Assembly (NCBI GenBank): GCA_027625915.1
Contig: JANTQA010000038.1
Location: forward strand, 1 to 64,000
DNA from: Anaeramoeba flamelloides
Taxonomy: Eukaryota; Metamonada; Anaeramoebidae
DNA: 64,000 nucleotides
Direction: 5' to 3'
Part shown: positions 12,961 through 23,109 of the stretch, piece by piece
Layout of the letters: every line of letters begins with the position of its first letter
Numbering within the stretch: position 1 is the stretch's first letter
The notes under the pieces: generated by a model
What the model saw: the letters and a program-made list of their open reading frames with translations, nothing else
Database searches by the model: none
Told to the model about the DNA's origin: nothing
Made by a program: the position numbers and the translations under genes

Positions 12961-13236
12961 TAATTTTTCTGTATTTTATTTAAAACCTAGTGTTTCTAAT
13001 TTCTTTTTGGAGCTATATCTTCTTGTATAAATTGAAACTCTGGCAGTGAATATTTTTAATTCAGTAATATATATTATTCTTGGGGAAAGTGAATTACTTC
13101 TTAAAACTTTTGTTAGTTTTTGTTCATCAAACAACCAATCGGGTTGAAATATTATTAGGTTAGATTAAAAAATAGTAACCATAAAGTAAGTGGATGAAGC
13201 CTGATTAATTTATATATTTCAATTTTTAACACTTAA

Positions 13237-14603
13237 GGGAGTAGCCACGGTAAAGAAAAATGTTTCACTTTTGTGCAATTCTGAAGAGGATCAGAAAATA
13301 ACATTTTTTACTCTGGTTGTACCTCATTGGTTTTTATTATTTAAAGTACTTCATTCATTAGATTTTTAAAATTTTTTTTTCAAAGTCTCAAAGAAATTGC
13401 CACAATAGAATGTTGAGTTGAATTAATTAAAATAGTGTTTTGAATGTTGAATGACTTATCTTTTATTCTTCTCTCAACATTCTATTGTGGCATTCAATTT
13501 TTTCATTTTTTATTTTTTCATCATTTTTGAGATATTTTTAATCCTGACAAGATAAAACAATAAGAAATATTTTTTTATTATTGGTATTTAGGATTAATGG
13601 ATTTTGTTTAAAAAGAACAACAATATTACCATTGAGAGAATATAAAAGGAAACATAAATGGGACTTAAATAGCTAGAAGAATTCCAAAATTAGAATAATT
13701 AAGTAGAATTATTACTTGTTAGAATTGTAAAACGTTGGGTTTAGTGGAATATGAGAAGTAAATATCATTATATGTTATCAAAGTTTAAACCACAAAATAG
13801 ATACACGTTTTATTCAAAGAATCTGAAATTATCTTCTCCCAGAAAAAAAAACTAAACCCCATTCCAAAAATTTGGACACATCCAAAATCAAAAATAGTGA
13901 AACAAAAACTCAATTTACTATATTCTCCCAAACGTAATATAAAACCAGATTTAAGTAACATATTATTAATGGTTTTTTAAGTAATCATTTTCATCCAAAT
14001 ATAAGAAAACAATATTAAATAAAAAATCAAAACAAGTGTGTCCAAAAAAAATGAAACGAGCTGAAATGAAAGAGTTTGAACAAAAAATATATTGGTAGAT
14101 TTGTTAAAATTACACCAACAATGGTTGATCGATCAAATGATAAGATACCGTGTACCGGTTGTATGTGGATTTATCACTTGAAGAAACTCAACTGTAACCA
14201 TCTAGTAACCATCTATAAAAAATTTTCAGATCTAACTAAACCGATTAAGTATCTGAAAAAAAGAAAATGAAAACAAAAACAAAAAACACAAAAAATGATA
14301 TAGTTTGTTGAATTAAAATTAATTTCCAAATTGATGTAAATCATGTTTTGGTTATTCTTCTAACTGTTTAAACTGTGCCCAAATTAATCGAATTAAGTTT
14401 ATTTTAATAATAAAATAATAATAATAAAACTATTTTATCAATATAATCTTTTTTTTTTTTTGTCGAACATTACTAAAAAAAAAATATCAAATAATTTTTT
14501 TAAAAAAATTTTTAGAGAATCTACGATCACACGCCACTAAAATAAAATGTTCTTATCTCATCTCTCTCAAATTTTTATCATGTCTTATGGTGTAGCTACT
14601 CCC
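13237..14603. mobile_element. TTAA-flanked composite DNA transposon (family 1) with nested MITE
   Basis: The element is bounded by TTAA on both sides (13233-13236, 14604-14607). Its ends are GGGAGTAGCCAC and the inverted GGGAGTAGCTAC. TTAA duplications are used by piggyBac and Kolobok superfamilies; no transposase is present, so the superfamily is open. Inside are an inverted pair, TGCCACAATAGAATGTTGAG and its complement (13400-13490), and a whole family-2 MITE (13855-14399). The element at 42081-43451 is the same structure in reverse orientation, including the nested insert. Confidence 0.85.
13855..14399. mobile_element. MITE, family 2, nested in family-1 element
   Basis: 545 bp flanked by TA. 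The ends are AACCCCATTCCAAAAATTTG and the inverted AACTTAATTCGATTAATTTG. A stretch near 14100-14200 reads as FVKITPTMVDRSNDKIP, and the same frame is kept in other copies, which suggests derivation from a protein-coding parent. The copy at 42284-42828 is also exactly 545 bp, so the nested insertion predates duplication of the host element. Confidence 0.8.
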
Positions 14604-14607
14604 TTAA

Positions 14608-16415
14608 TATATTTTTTTTTCAACGAAAAAGTATTTTTTTTTTTTATAAATTTATCATTTAGAGTCAGTTCAACTTAGATGTAATTACCTAAAAATATGG
14701 TATAATATACAAAAATTTACATAAGTGTGCTTAATATAAAGATTCTTGAAAAATAAACTGTATAATTAGTATTCCCAAAAAATATTTCCAATTAAGCATA
14801 GTGGCCTATATATTCAAGGTTTTTTTTGAAAATGTTTCTCTTTTTCGAGGTAAATTCACAGATATTTAATTTTAGAACACTGATTTGATTTTTTGATCGA
14901 ATAGTATTATGGTGCATTCCACATTCTTGGGTTTTTTTGAAATCCTCAATCTTAGAGACTGTATTCTTATTGAGGTGAGATAAGTGGAATTGAAATATCT
15001 TCAAAAGAATCTAATTTGAATTGGAAGATACTTTAAAAAAAATTGAGTTTTGAGAATATGCTGTTTATTGAGAAAAAAATAATTTTCAGTTATATTGAGT
15101 TGTGATGAATAAGTAGAACATTTCTGATTCAAAATAAAAGTGTTTGGGTGAGCAATCATGAAATAATGAGAGATTATTAAAACCACATTTGTTTTGTTGA
15201 TCTTTTTGAGTGATTCTTTAAAAAATAAAAAAAATTTAAAAAAAAAATATCTAAAAAGATTTGAAAGGGCGAAAAAAATGTAAAAAAATAATTTTTTTTG
15301 ACAAATTTTATCTCTTTAATAATTGGATAAAAATTTCTTTCATATACCAAAATCAAATATTTGACATCTCTATTTTAAAAAAAATGTAAAAAAAATTCGG
15401 AATCCGGGAATTGAACCCGGGCCAACTGGGTGAAAACCAGACGTTCTACCACTATACTAATCCCGATATACATGAGACTTGCTTTTTTATATGTATTAAT
15501 GTTATTAAATACTAAATTCTATTTTTTTTTAATAATTAATCAAGATAATCCATACCTATGAAATTATCTCTCTAAAAACAAACAAAGTATTTTACATCAT
15601 ATAATAGACACTACATAATCAGATACAACTACTAAAAAACATACATAATATATTCAATAACAAAAAACAATATAAATCAAATAAATACACATATATTACA
15701 AAATAAAATTAAATTACATTATATAATATATAAAGACAAAAATACAATATTATATTATTTACACAAATAATATAAAAATATTTTTATCAATCTAAAAAAC
15801 CTTGTGATATTAGTTAACCGAATCTTAATCTTATTTTTTTCCAACTCAAAACTAATAGATTAATTATTTACACAAAGATTCAATCAAACACAATATGCAA
15901 CTTTATTTATCAACTTCAGAGAGACGAATTGAGTATTTTCAAAAATTAAATTTTCAGTCAAAAGATCTGATCCTTTTTTGTTTAGATTTTGGGATCAAAT
16001 TCAAGATCTTTAAAAAATTGTTTTAAAAAAAATTAATTATTTTCTAATTTTACACTTTTAGATAACTTCAATTATAATAAACACTATTGGTTACGAAATG
16101 ATCTTTGATCCAAAAAATTATTTATCAATATATTTTTCAAGTTAAGTTAAAAAATACAACACATGTGCAAAAACTGATGTCTTACTATTTTAAGTTTTTG
16201 TAATAAATTTGTCATTTTTCCCGATTCTATTAACATTTTTTTTTAAATTAAATAGTAAAAAATTTGAAAACTTTTTTGTGTCTACCTAAGAGATCATTTA
16301 ATTATATTTCAAAAGTATTTTAAATCTAAGGAATATCTTTCAAAAGTGAATGAATTATCTTGACTTTTAAAGATTTATTTTTTATTTTAAATTGGAAATA
16401 ATATTTTTTTTTTTT
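14608..16415. other. Intergenic stretch around the tRNA
   Basis: Apart from the tRNA I see no gene. From about 15570 to 15830, on the 5' side of the tRNA, the plus strand is made almost entirely of A, T and C, with very few G. The rest is ordinary AT-rich sequence. Confidence 0.6.
15397..15466 (-). tRNA. tRNA-Glu (anticodon UUC)
   Basis: The minus strand folds as a tRNA. The acceptor arms TCGGGAT and ATTCCGA pair over 7 bp with one G-T pair. The D arm GTATAGTGGTAGAAC is present. The anticodon loop is TTTTCAC with anticodon TTC. The T arm is CCGGG-TTCAATT-CCCGG, containing a B-box-like GGTTCAATTCC. No intron is seen. The anticodon arm plus downstream TGGCCCGGGTTC closely resemble eukaryotic tRNA-Glu. 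T runs follow the gene on the minus strand and would serve as a Pol III terminator. CCA is not encoded. Confidence 0.93.
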
Positions 16416-16419
16416 GATT

Positions 16420-16630
16420 TTTCCTCTTGGTTTTTTTTAATTTTTGAAACGAAAAGAAACTTTAAGAAATTTTCAGTTTATTTCAAAAAGTAAAAAAAAA
16501 ACCACCCTTAACTTTTAGAGAATTTAAAAGAATTGAGCTAAATCTTTGATTTTTCTCTATTCTTTTGAATTATGGAAAAGCTAGGCACTCTAAAACACTC
16601 TACTGCACTTGACGGACACTCACAATGATT
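16420..16630. repeat. Cluster of palindromic modules B, A, D
   Basis: Module B (AATTTTTGAAACGAAAAG ... GTTTATTTCAAAAAGTAAA) is at about 16425-16500. Module A (AGAATTTAAAAGAATTGAGC ... CTATTCTTTTGAATTATGG) is at 16515-16570. Module D (AAAGCTAGGCACTCTAAAAC, then CTCTACTGCACTTGA) is at 16570-16612. The order B-A-D here differs from the 11.7 kb cluster. Confidence 0.7.
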
Positions 16631-17694
16631 ATCTATAGGAATTTTTTCTCTGTATTTCAGTTTTTTTTTAGATGAATAGAATTTTTTCAAAACTATTAGT
16701 TATTACCCATTTAAAAAAAATATCCTCAAAGTTGAATTTAAAGAAAATTCATTGTTACATCCATTTAAAAATTTATACCCCAAGATTAACCTTTTTTATA
16801 TATTACATCATTTTAAAAATACCAAACTATGAACAACAATAAATGCCACAGCCTCAAGAATTTTTAAAAACTGGAATGTTGATTATGTTTTAAATGTACT
16901 CAATTACCAAGGATGAAATAATAATTGTAGTAATAGATATGTCTAAATTGGAATTTTTGAAAATTTATTTTTTCATAGTAATATTTCCAAAAGAAAAATA
17001 TGCAAAAAGATTTTTTTTAGAGAAGAAATCCCACTTTAAGTAAAATCAGAGAGTCTGTATGAACAAAAAACCTTGACATATTAATCTTATATTAAAAAAA
17101 CGATAAAAATAAATCAAATATTGAACCCTTGAAGATCTAAAAAAAAAAATGATCATCTATTTTATTTATAAAATATTTATTAAATTTCTGAAAATTTAAA
17201 AGATAAGGAAATAATATTTTTCAAATATTCAGAGCATAAAAAAGAAATTATTAGTAAAAAAATCAGTTATTTGATAATATCTAATATTTTTTTTTATATT
17301 ACAATTATTGATTTGAATTAGTTTTATTTGTTTATAAATCTTGTGAAAATTGAGAAATAATTGTAAAGTTCTATTACTCTATTTAATCTTTGTTATTTTA
17401 AAAACACACTGAAAAAATTAAGATTGGGTTATTAATTATAAATTAAAAATAATCAAATTAAAAAGTATTTTTTTAGATTATAAATTCTATTTTCAAGGTT
17501 TTAAAAAAAAAATTTGAGAGAATTTTTCCTTTAATTGTTTGATTTTTTTTCATAGTTTTTGTTTGAATAAAAAGAAAAAATTGATTTGAATTATTCTCTG
17601 AATCAAAAAATTATATTTTTTCAAGTTTAAAATAATATTTGAGATTTTTTTAGAAAACAAGGAGATTTTTTTTTAAAAAAAAAAAAGAAAAAAA

Positions 17695-18098
17695 ATTATT
17701 TATTAATCAAAGATATTTAAGTAATCCATCAAGTTCAACAATCCTAAAATTCAGAACATTCACCAACTGCTTAAATAGATATTATTATGTAATAAATAAA
17801 AATTCAAATAAATTTTGTACTTTATGTTTAAAATATGAACATAAGGAAATAATTGAAAATATTGATCACATTTTATGGGTATGTCCTTCCTATAAAAAAG
17901 ATAGATTAATTTTTCTGAAAAAGTTAAAAGAATTAAATTTTAATGAAATAATTTTAAATTATGACAGTTTGAAATTATTTTCGTTAATTAATAATCGTGA
18001 AATCTATGATTTTACGCTTAAATTTCTGAAAGGGAATTTAAGTAAATGGGCATTTAGAGTGTAATCTACACTTCTTCCTCAATAATAAAAAAAAAAAA
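17695..18098 (+). mobile_element. LINE 3' end: C-terminal CCHC domain and poly(A) tail
   Basis: An open frame of about 120 codons ends at the stop near 18062. It starts RYLSNPSSSTILKF and contains a zinc knuckle of the form C-x2-C-x13-H-x4-C (FCTLC ... DHILWVC), as in the C-terminal domain (zf-RVT) of many LINE reverse transcriptases. A short 3' UTR is followed by an A tract (18087-18098), as expected of target-primed reverse transcription. The copy is 5'-truncated and cannot move by itself. It is the cleanest of four LINE fragments in the window. Confidence 0.75.
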
Positions 18099-18326
18099 CA
18101 AGGATATTTTTTAAAATGTATAATTTTTGAACTTGGTGGTTTTATTTTAAAAGTATATGTTGCTATACATACTTCACAGACAATAAAATTATATTCCCCT
18201 TTCAAGTAAACTCATTTCTTTAGAATAAATCAGAACTATATTGGCTTTTGGGCTTTTCAAAAATTAGAAAAAACGATCAAACTTTTAAAAAATAATGATT
18301 TGTTTCCGATAATAGCATTAAAAGTC

Positions 18327-18926
18327 AACTCTATTTCAAAAATTGTAACTCACCTGAAATAATCAATTGAAAAAAAAAAAATTATCCTTTAGTATTAAAT
18401 ATCAATAAAATCATTAAATATGATTTCAAATTCACGTTTATATCATTCTAAATCTATAAAAACCTGATATTTTACAAATTTAAAAAAAAAACAAAACATA
18501 AAAAAAAGTGAGTCACAGTTTTTGAAATGAGTATTTCTGATTGTTTTTTACTGAACTTTCGCTGAAAAAAAGTTAACACAAAGATTTTTGAGGATAATTA
18601 AATGAATTTTAAATGACATTACATGGTCTCATTTTTAATACTGATTACTTGTGTTTTGAAGATTTTTTTTAGGATCTTTTGTAAAAAAAAAATTATCAAA
18701 TAAGAAAAATTTGAAGAAGAAGAAAGAAAAAGAGAATCAGAAAATTTTTCGAAAAATCAAGAAAAATAAAAAGAAAAACATAAGAAAAACTAAAAATTTG
18801 CAAAATAAGAAAAAACGATTCTGATCCAAAATTTTGAAAATATTATTTTCATAAGAATATTGTAATAAACCCTCAAAACAACATCAATTAACATTATAAA
18901 GTGAGTAAAAATTTTTGAAAACTAGT
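18327..18926. mobile_element. MITE, family 4 (about 600 bp)
   Basis: The ends are AACTCTATTTCAAAAATTG and the inverted AACTAGTTTTCAAAAATTT, both running into ACTCAC; TA follows the right end. A third, internal TIR-like copy (GAGTCACAGTTTTTGAAATG) lies near 18510-18530. The second copy in the window is 25389-26021. A polypurine AAGAAAAA-rich stretch occupies the right half of both copies. No coding capacity. Confidence 0.7.
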
Positions 18927-19214
18927 TTAAGTTTGATTTTGTTAGAATGAGATTTTTATCCCATTTTTCAAATTCAAGATTTGGCAAAATTATTTTGAAT
19001 TTACTATTTAATTTACTTGAAGATTTTTTTTAGTTAGCTAGACACTTAACTTTGAAATATTAATTAAATTTTAAAAAAATTTATAATAATTTTTTTGAAC
19101 CAATCACTAAGATTTTAAGTAAAATTTACAATTATAAATTCAATTTGTTTCAAATTTTGGAAAAATTTTCACATATTCAATTTTCGCATTTTTAGTTTGA
19201 ATAACACTTTAATT

Positions 19215-19320
19215 AAGTTAACACAATTTTTGAGATAAATTTTCCAATTTGATCCTTTATGAATAGAATTTTCTTTCTAATAATAACACTTTAAGAAAGT
19301 ACTACCAAATGTCTTTATTA
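19215..19320. repeat. MITE, family 5, internal fragment
   Basis: The stretch containing GAGATAAATTTTCCAATTTG and then ATCCTTTAT is nearly identical to positions around 54815-54850 of the intact family-5 copy, followed by a matching ACTTTAAGAAA. Terminal repeats are missing. Confidence 0.6.
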
Positions 19321-19544
19321 ATTTTTAAATATTTTCTTTTATTGATAATGAAGGTCTTTTATACTAACGAAATACATTTTTGATTCTGATAACAGTGGTG
19401 CAATTTTTACTAATAGTATTTTTAGAGATATTTGAAGTATGGAAGCATTAATGTGATTTACATTCAATAACAACTTATTTTGATTTTTGAAGTCTCCAGG
19501 GTAGATCTACCTCCTAAATCAGAAATTAAAAATAAATAGAAAAA

Positions 19545-19745
19545 TAATGGAAATTTTCTGCAACTGCCCAGCCTATGAAAATAATCGTAAAATCGGGATT
19601 TCTGAATTAGAAAAAAATAAATTTTCACTTATTTTAAATAATAATAATATTTTTAATAATATTAATAAACAAGATTCAATATCTTTATTAGCTTTAGTAG
19701 ATAATAAAACTATGTTTGAATCTTTTATAAAATAGCTAAATTCGA
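19545..19745 (+). mobile_element. LINE 3' fragment
   Basis: A frame of about 60 codons (CNCPAYENNRKIGISELEK ... LLALVDNKTMFESFIK) matches the part just after the zinc knuckle in the minus-strand fragment at 19930-20950 (CSAYENNCKIWISELKK ... LLDLVDN). It begins inside the knuckle and ends at a stop before GAATTCAGGG, which is also shared. Too short to be a host gene; the similarity explains its unusually coding-like look. Confidence 0.65.
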
Positions 19746-19749
19746 GTTT

Positions 19750-19925
19750 AGGAATTCAGGGAGTGCTGTAGAGCACCTAGGTTTTCTGTTTTGTATTGAA
19801 AATATATTGATTTTTGTCAGGTTTTTTTATGGTTTTCTATTTATTTGTGAAGTGTTCTAGATTTTTTTTACCTTTTTAAATAAACAGAAAATTTTAATAA
19901 ATTTTTTTATTATTATTTAAGGGGG
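19750..19925. repeat. Palindromic modules D, C, B (half units)
   Basis: After the LINE fragment lie module D (TGCTGTAGAGCACCTAGG), the first half of C (CAGGTTTTTTTATGG ... TGTGAAGTGTTCTAG) and the first half of B (TTTTTAAATAAACAGAAAA). The C-to-B order is the same as at 11860-11950. The second halves are missing, so these do not fold alone. A run of ten G follows at 19921-19930. Confidence 0.6.
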
Positions 19926-19929
19926 GGGG

Positions 19930-20950
19930 GTATTAGCCCCTCTTGTCGACCTGAATTCCGAAAATTTTATTTAGGGATCTTATTAAAGACTCGAAGATTT
20001 GTTAATTATCCACTAGGTCTAATAAACTTGATGAATCTTTTTTATAATAATATTGAAAATATTATTATTTTTGAATATATTAGATTTATTAATTTTTTTT
20101 AATTCAGATATCCAGATTTTACAATTATTTTCATAGGCTGAGCAATTCGATAGAAAATGGTTCAAATCTTCAATGATATCTAAACTATTTATTTTTTTAC
20201 ATATCTCACAATATTTTGATTTATATTTATTCATAATATTAGAGTATCTATTTCAATAATTTGTAAAATTTCTGAGTTTTAAAATTGAAGTTGAACCTTT
20301 CCATTTTAAATATCTTTTGTCGTTAGATTTTCCAGAATTTAAAAGAATTAAGTAAAATTCTTTGATTTTTCTCTATTCCTTTCGAATTCTGGAAAACTGC
20401 CGTTATCTTTTTTTTAATTTGTGAAATAAAAAGAAAATTTTTGAAATTTTCTTGTTATTTCTAAAATTAAAAAAAAACCTAGGCAATTGACGACACGACT
20501 GCTTGTTTATTGTGTTATTTATTTGAATAATTTTTAAATATTTTTGGACTTTCCAACTTGAGCTATTTTCTAATTGATTAATTATGAATTTATCCAATTC
20601 AATTTCTAATTTTTTTAAGTTATTTGATTGCCAGTAAATATTTTCAAATTCTTTTTCTCTAAAAGGAAGATAATTAATTAATTCATCAAAACCAAGAGTT
20701 TCTAATTTTTGTAAAAACTTAAATCTTCTTTTATATATTGTTATTCTGACAGGATCAATTTTTGCTTCAGTTTTATAAATAAGCCTTTGGAAGAATGTGG
20801 GTTAATTAATAAAAATTTCGTAATCTTTTTATTAAAAATTTTATAAATTTTCGGTTTATTTCTAAAGTAAAAAAAACCTAACGAAGACCAATAGAATTTC
20901 AAAACATTACTGTTTATTTCAAAAAGTGAAAAAAACGGAACGAAAATCAA
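19930..20950 (-). mobile_element. LINE 3' fragment interrupted by hairpin modules
   Basis: Read on the minus strand from about 20760, an open frame runs for some 95 codons (VRITIYKRRFKFLQKLE, INYLPFREKEFENIYW ... SSSWKVQKYLK). It is broken at about 20480-20320 by modules B and A, then resumes with RYLKWKGSTSILKLRNF and the zinc knuckle CEIC ... NHFLSNC. The uninterrupted fragment at 17695 shows that the modules are an insertion. Scattered stops make it dead. It ends near the G tract at 19921. Confidence 0.75.
20325..20480. repeat. Hairpin modules A and B inside the LINE fragment
   Basis: Module A at 20333-20398 is almost a perfect palindrome (TTTTCCAGAATTTAAAAGAA ... TTCGAATTCTGGAAAA). Module B at 20408-20475 has arms TTTTTTTTAATTTGTGAAAT and TATTTCTAAAATTAAAAAAA. 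CGTTAG precedes A and CCTAGG follows B. These are the best-placed copies for judging insertion boundaries. Confidence 0.7.
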
Positions 20951-21215
20951 TAGATTTTCTAAATAAAATAGAAAACCTCAAAAAAAACCTACAACACTTC
21001 ACAAATAAACAGAAAACTCAAGAAAGGCTAACGGTGGTATTCCATAATTCAAAAGAATGAAGAAAAATCAAAGAATTTTACTTAATTCTTTTAAATTCTG
21101 GAAAAGCTAACAGCGGATTTTTTTACTTGATTGAAATAAACTGAAAATTTAACAAAATTTTCTTATTATTTCTCAAATTAAAAAAAAAACTAACGGTGAA
21201 CTAGAGGAATTCTAA
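20845..21215. repeat. Cluster of modules B, C, A, B
   Basis: Half units of B at 20850-20882 and 20905-20938 (GTTTATTTC ... AAGTAAAAAAAACC) are followed by C in inverted orientation (AACGAAAATCAATAGATTTT, then two copies of the AATAGAAAAC / AACAGAAAAC end). Next come module A at 21045-21105 (ATAATTCAAAAGAATGAAG ... AATTCTTTTAAATTCTGGAA) and a whole module B at 21118-21190. Ends marked CTAACGG, CTAACAGCGG and CTAACGGTG recur between units. Confidence 0.7.
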
Positions 21216-23109
21216 ACTCCTCCCTTAAATTATAATAAAAAAAAAAATCGAAATTTTTAGTTATAATTTCTTGAATTCTTTATGAGTACAAAATCAGAGG
21301 AATTTATGAACTTTGAAGACAAACCACAAATTCAGAAATTGAAAAACAGCAGATATGAAATTTCTAAAATCAATTGAAAATATCAGAAAAAATAAAAAAT
21401 AAATCCCAATTAAACAGATAATTAAATGAATTCAAAAATTAACTTTACAAATTCAAACACCTTAAATTTATTAAATACTCGTTTTTGATATTTTTTATCA
21501 AATCAAAATATTTGTAAAAATTAAAATATTTAATCCAGTTTTACAGATAAATATCATAATAATAAAGTAATTTTTAAATGTTCAAAATGTAATAACAAAT
21601 AAAGAAAGAAAAACTCTGAGAAAGTATTTTATCTTATAATTGAGAATTAATTAAAAGATGTTTGAATACTTTTAACATAAAAATTCGACTTTAACTAATT
21701 CAAAAAAAATTTTTTTTGACAATAAACAATTGATTTCAGAAGAAAATAGCTTTTGAGGGAAATAAATCTCTTAGATCAAAGGTTAAAAAATAACTTTTTG
21801 AACAGAAAAAGAAAATAATTTTTGAAGGACGAAACTTACTTTTTTTTTAAAAAAAAGGCTTCAAATAAAAAAAAAATTCAAATTTTATAGAATCGATTAC
21901 ATGAGTTTACATATAGCCAACTGAAATACAACATTTTAATTTTTATTTTAAGAAGGTTAATTCTTTTACAAAATCTTTCAATAACTCTTGAAAAGCTGTT
22001 CCTTTGGAGTAGTAAATAATGAATTCGAAATTTAAATTGGATTTATAAGAATACAAATGATCCTAACAAAATCTAAATTGAGTTAATAGACTGATATAAA
22101 TTTTAACAACAAATCCTAAAGGAATGTAAAGGACCATTTGGCATATATGTGTGGACTTTAAAATATTTTTTTTTCTTGATCAAAACTTTTTAAAGGCTTT
22201 ACTCAAAGAAATTGCAGTGAATTGTTTATTTATCTTTACCAAAACAAATAAAATAAAAACTAAAAAAAAAAAAACAGATTAGAAAAAAGTCATTTTAAAT
22301 ATTTCAGAGTTAGAAAAGAAAAAAACAGCATTATAACATTCCAAGTATATTAAAAAATATAATTTTTATAGCAATTAATATTTAAATCTATAAATTTTTG
22401 AATTGATAGGGAATTTTCAAAAAGAAAAACCTGATTTTAATTATTTCTTAAGGTAAAGAATATTCGAATAATTTAAAAATACTTAAAACAGAAAAATAAA
22501 AATAATTCAAAAGAATGAATGATCTAGTTGATAGAAAACTATTTTATTTGTTCCAAAGTATGTTGATCAATTTGATTATTTTTTTAAAAAATAAATGAAA
22601 TATTAAGTTAATAATTTACAAGTGAAATGAAAAAATAAAAAATTGAACAACCAAAAATACAATTTTAATGAAAATAGGGAAATGTGGCATGTTTGAGATC
22701 AAAAATCTATTTTATTTGTTGTGAATTATTCTCAAAAGGAAATAACCGAAATTGAGAGCTGATTAGATAAGACTCTACAAAGGAAGAACAAAATGGATTT
22801 GTGATTATTTTTAATATATTTATTGGTTTTAAAAAAATAAATTTCATCTTGAATCACGCCTCACAGAGCTAGATAAGGTTGTATTGAAATTATATAAAAA
22901 GTGAAAAACAAAAAAGAAAGTGAAAAGTTTAAAAATAAAAAGTTGATAGAAATTTTTGCTGACTGAGTCTTCTTTCAAAAAACCTTTTTTGTATTTTTAG
23001 AAATGTTTCTGAAAACCAACAAAGCTGAATATTTTATTATTTTTTTATAATTTCAAAAAAACAAATTTTCTTTTTTTTTTTTAATTTTTACTAATTTTCC
23101 GATCCAAAC
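21216..23109. other. Intergenic stretch upstream of the homeodomain gene
   Basis: AT-rich sequence with many homopolymer runs. I recognise no gene, RNA or repeat copy. The last 60 bases before the start codon are T-rich (22 or more T in a row with few breaks at 23065-23095), as is common before start sites in AT-rich protists; no TATA element can be singled out. Confidence 0.5.

Noticed and set aside
13380-13500. Inverted 20-mers as a CRISPR-like or integron site
   Set aside because: Only one inverted pair with no regular spacers; it is internal to the TTAA transposon and repeated in its other copies.
14076-14270. 64-codon plus-strand ORF as a host gene
   Set aside because: It lies wholly inside a family-2 MITE and recurs in other copies, so it is transposon-derived.
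19965-19990. GTCGAC next to GAATTC near a G run, suggesting cloning-linker contamination
   Set aside because: GAATTCAGG is also found in the other LINE fragment at about 19751, so at least that part is native; no vector sequence follows.
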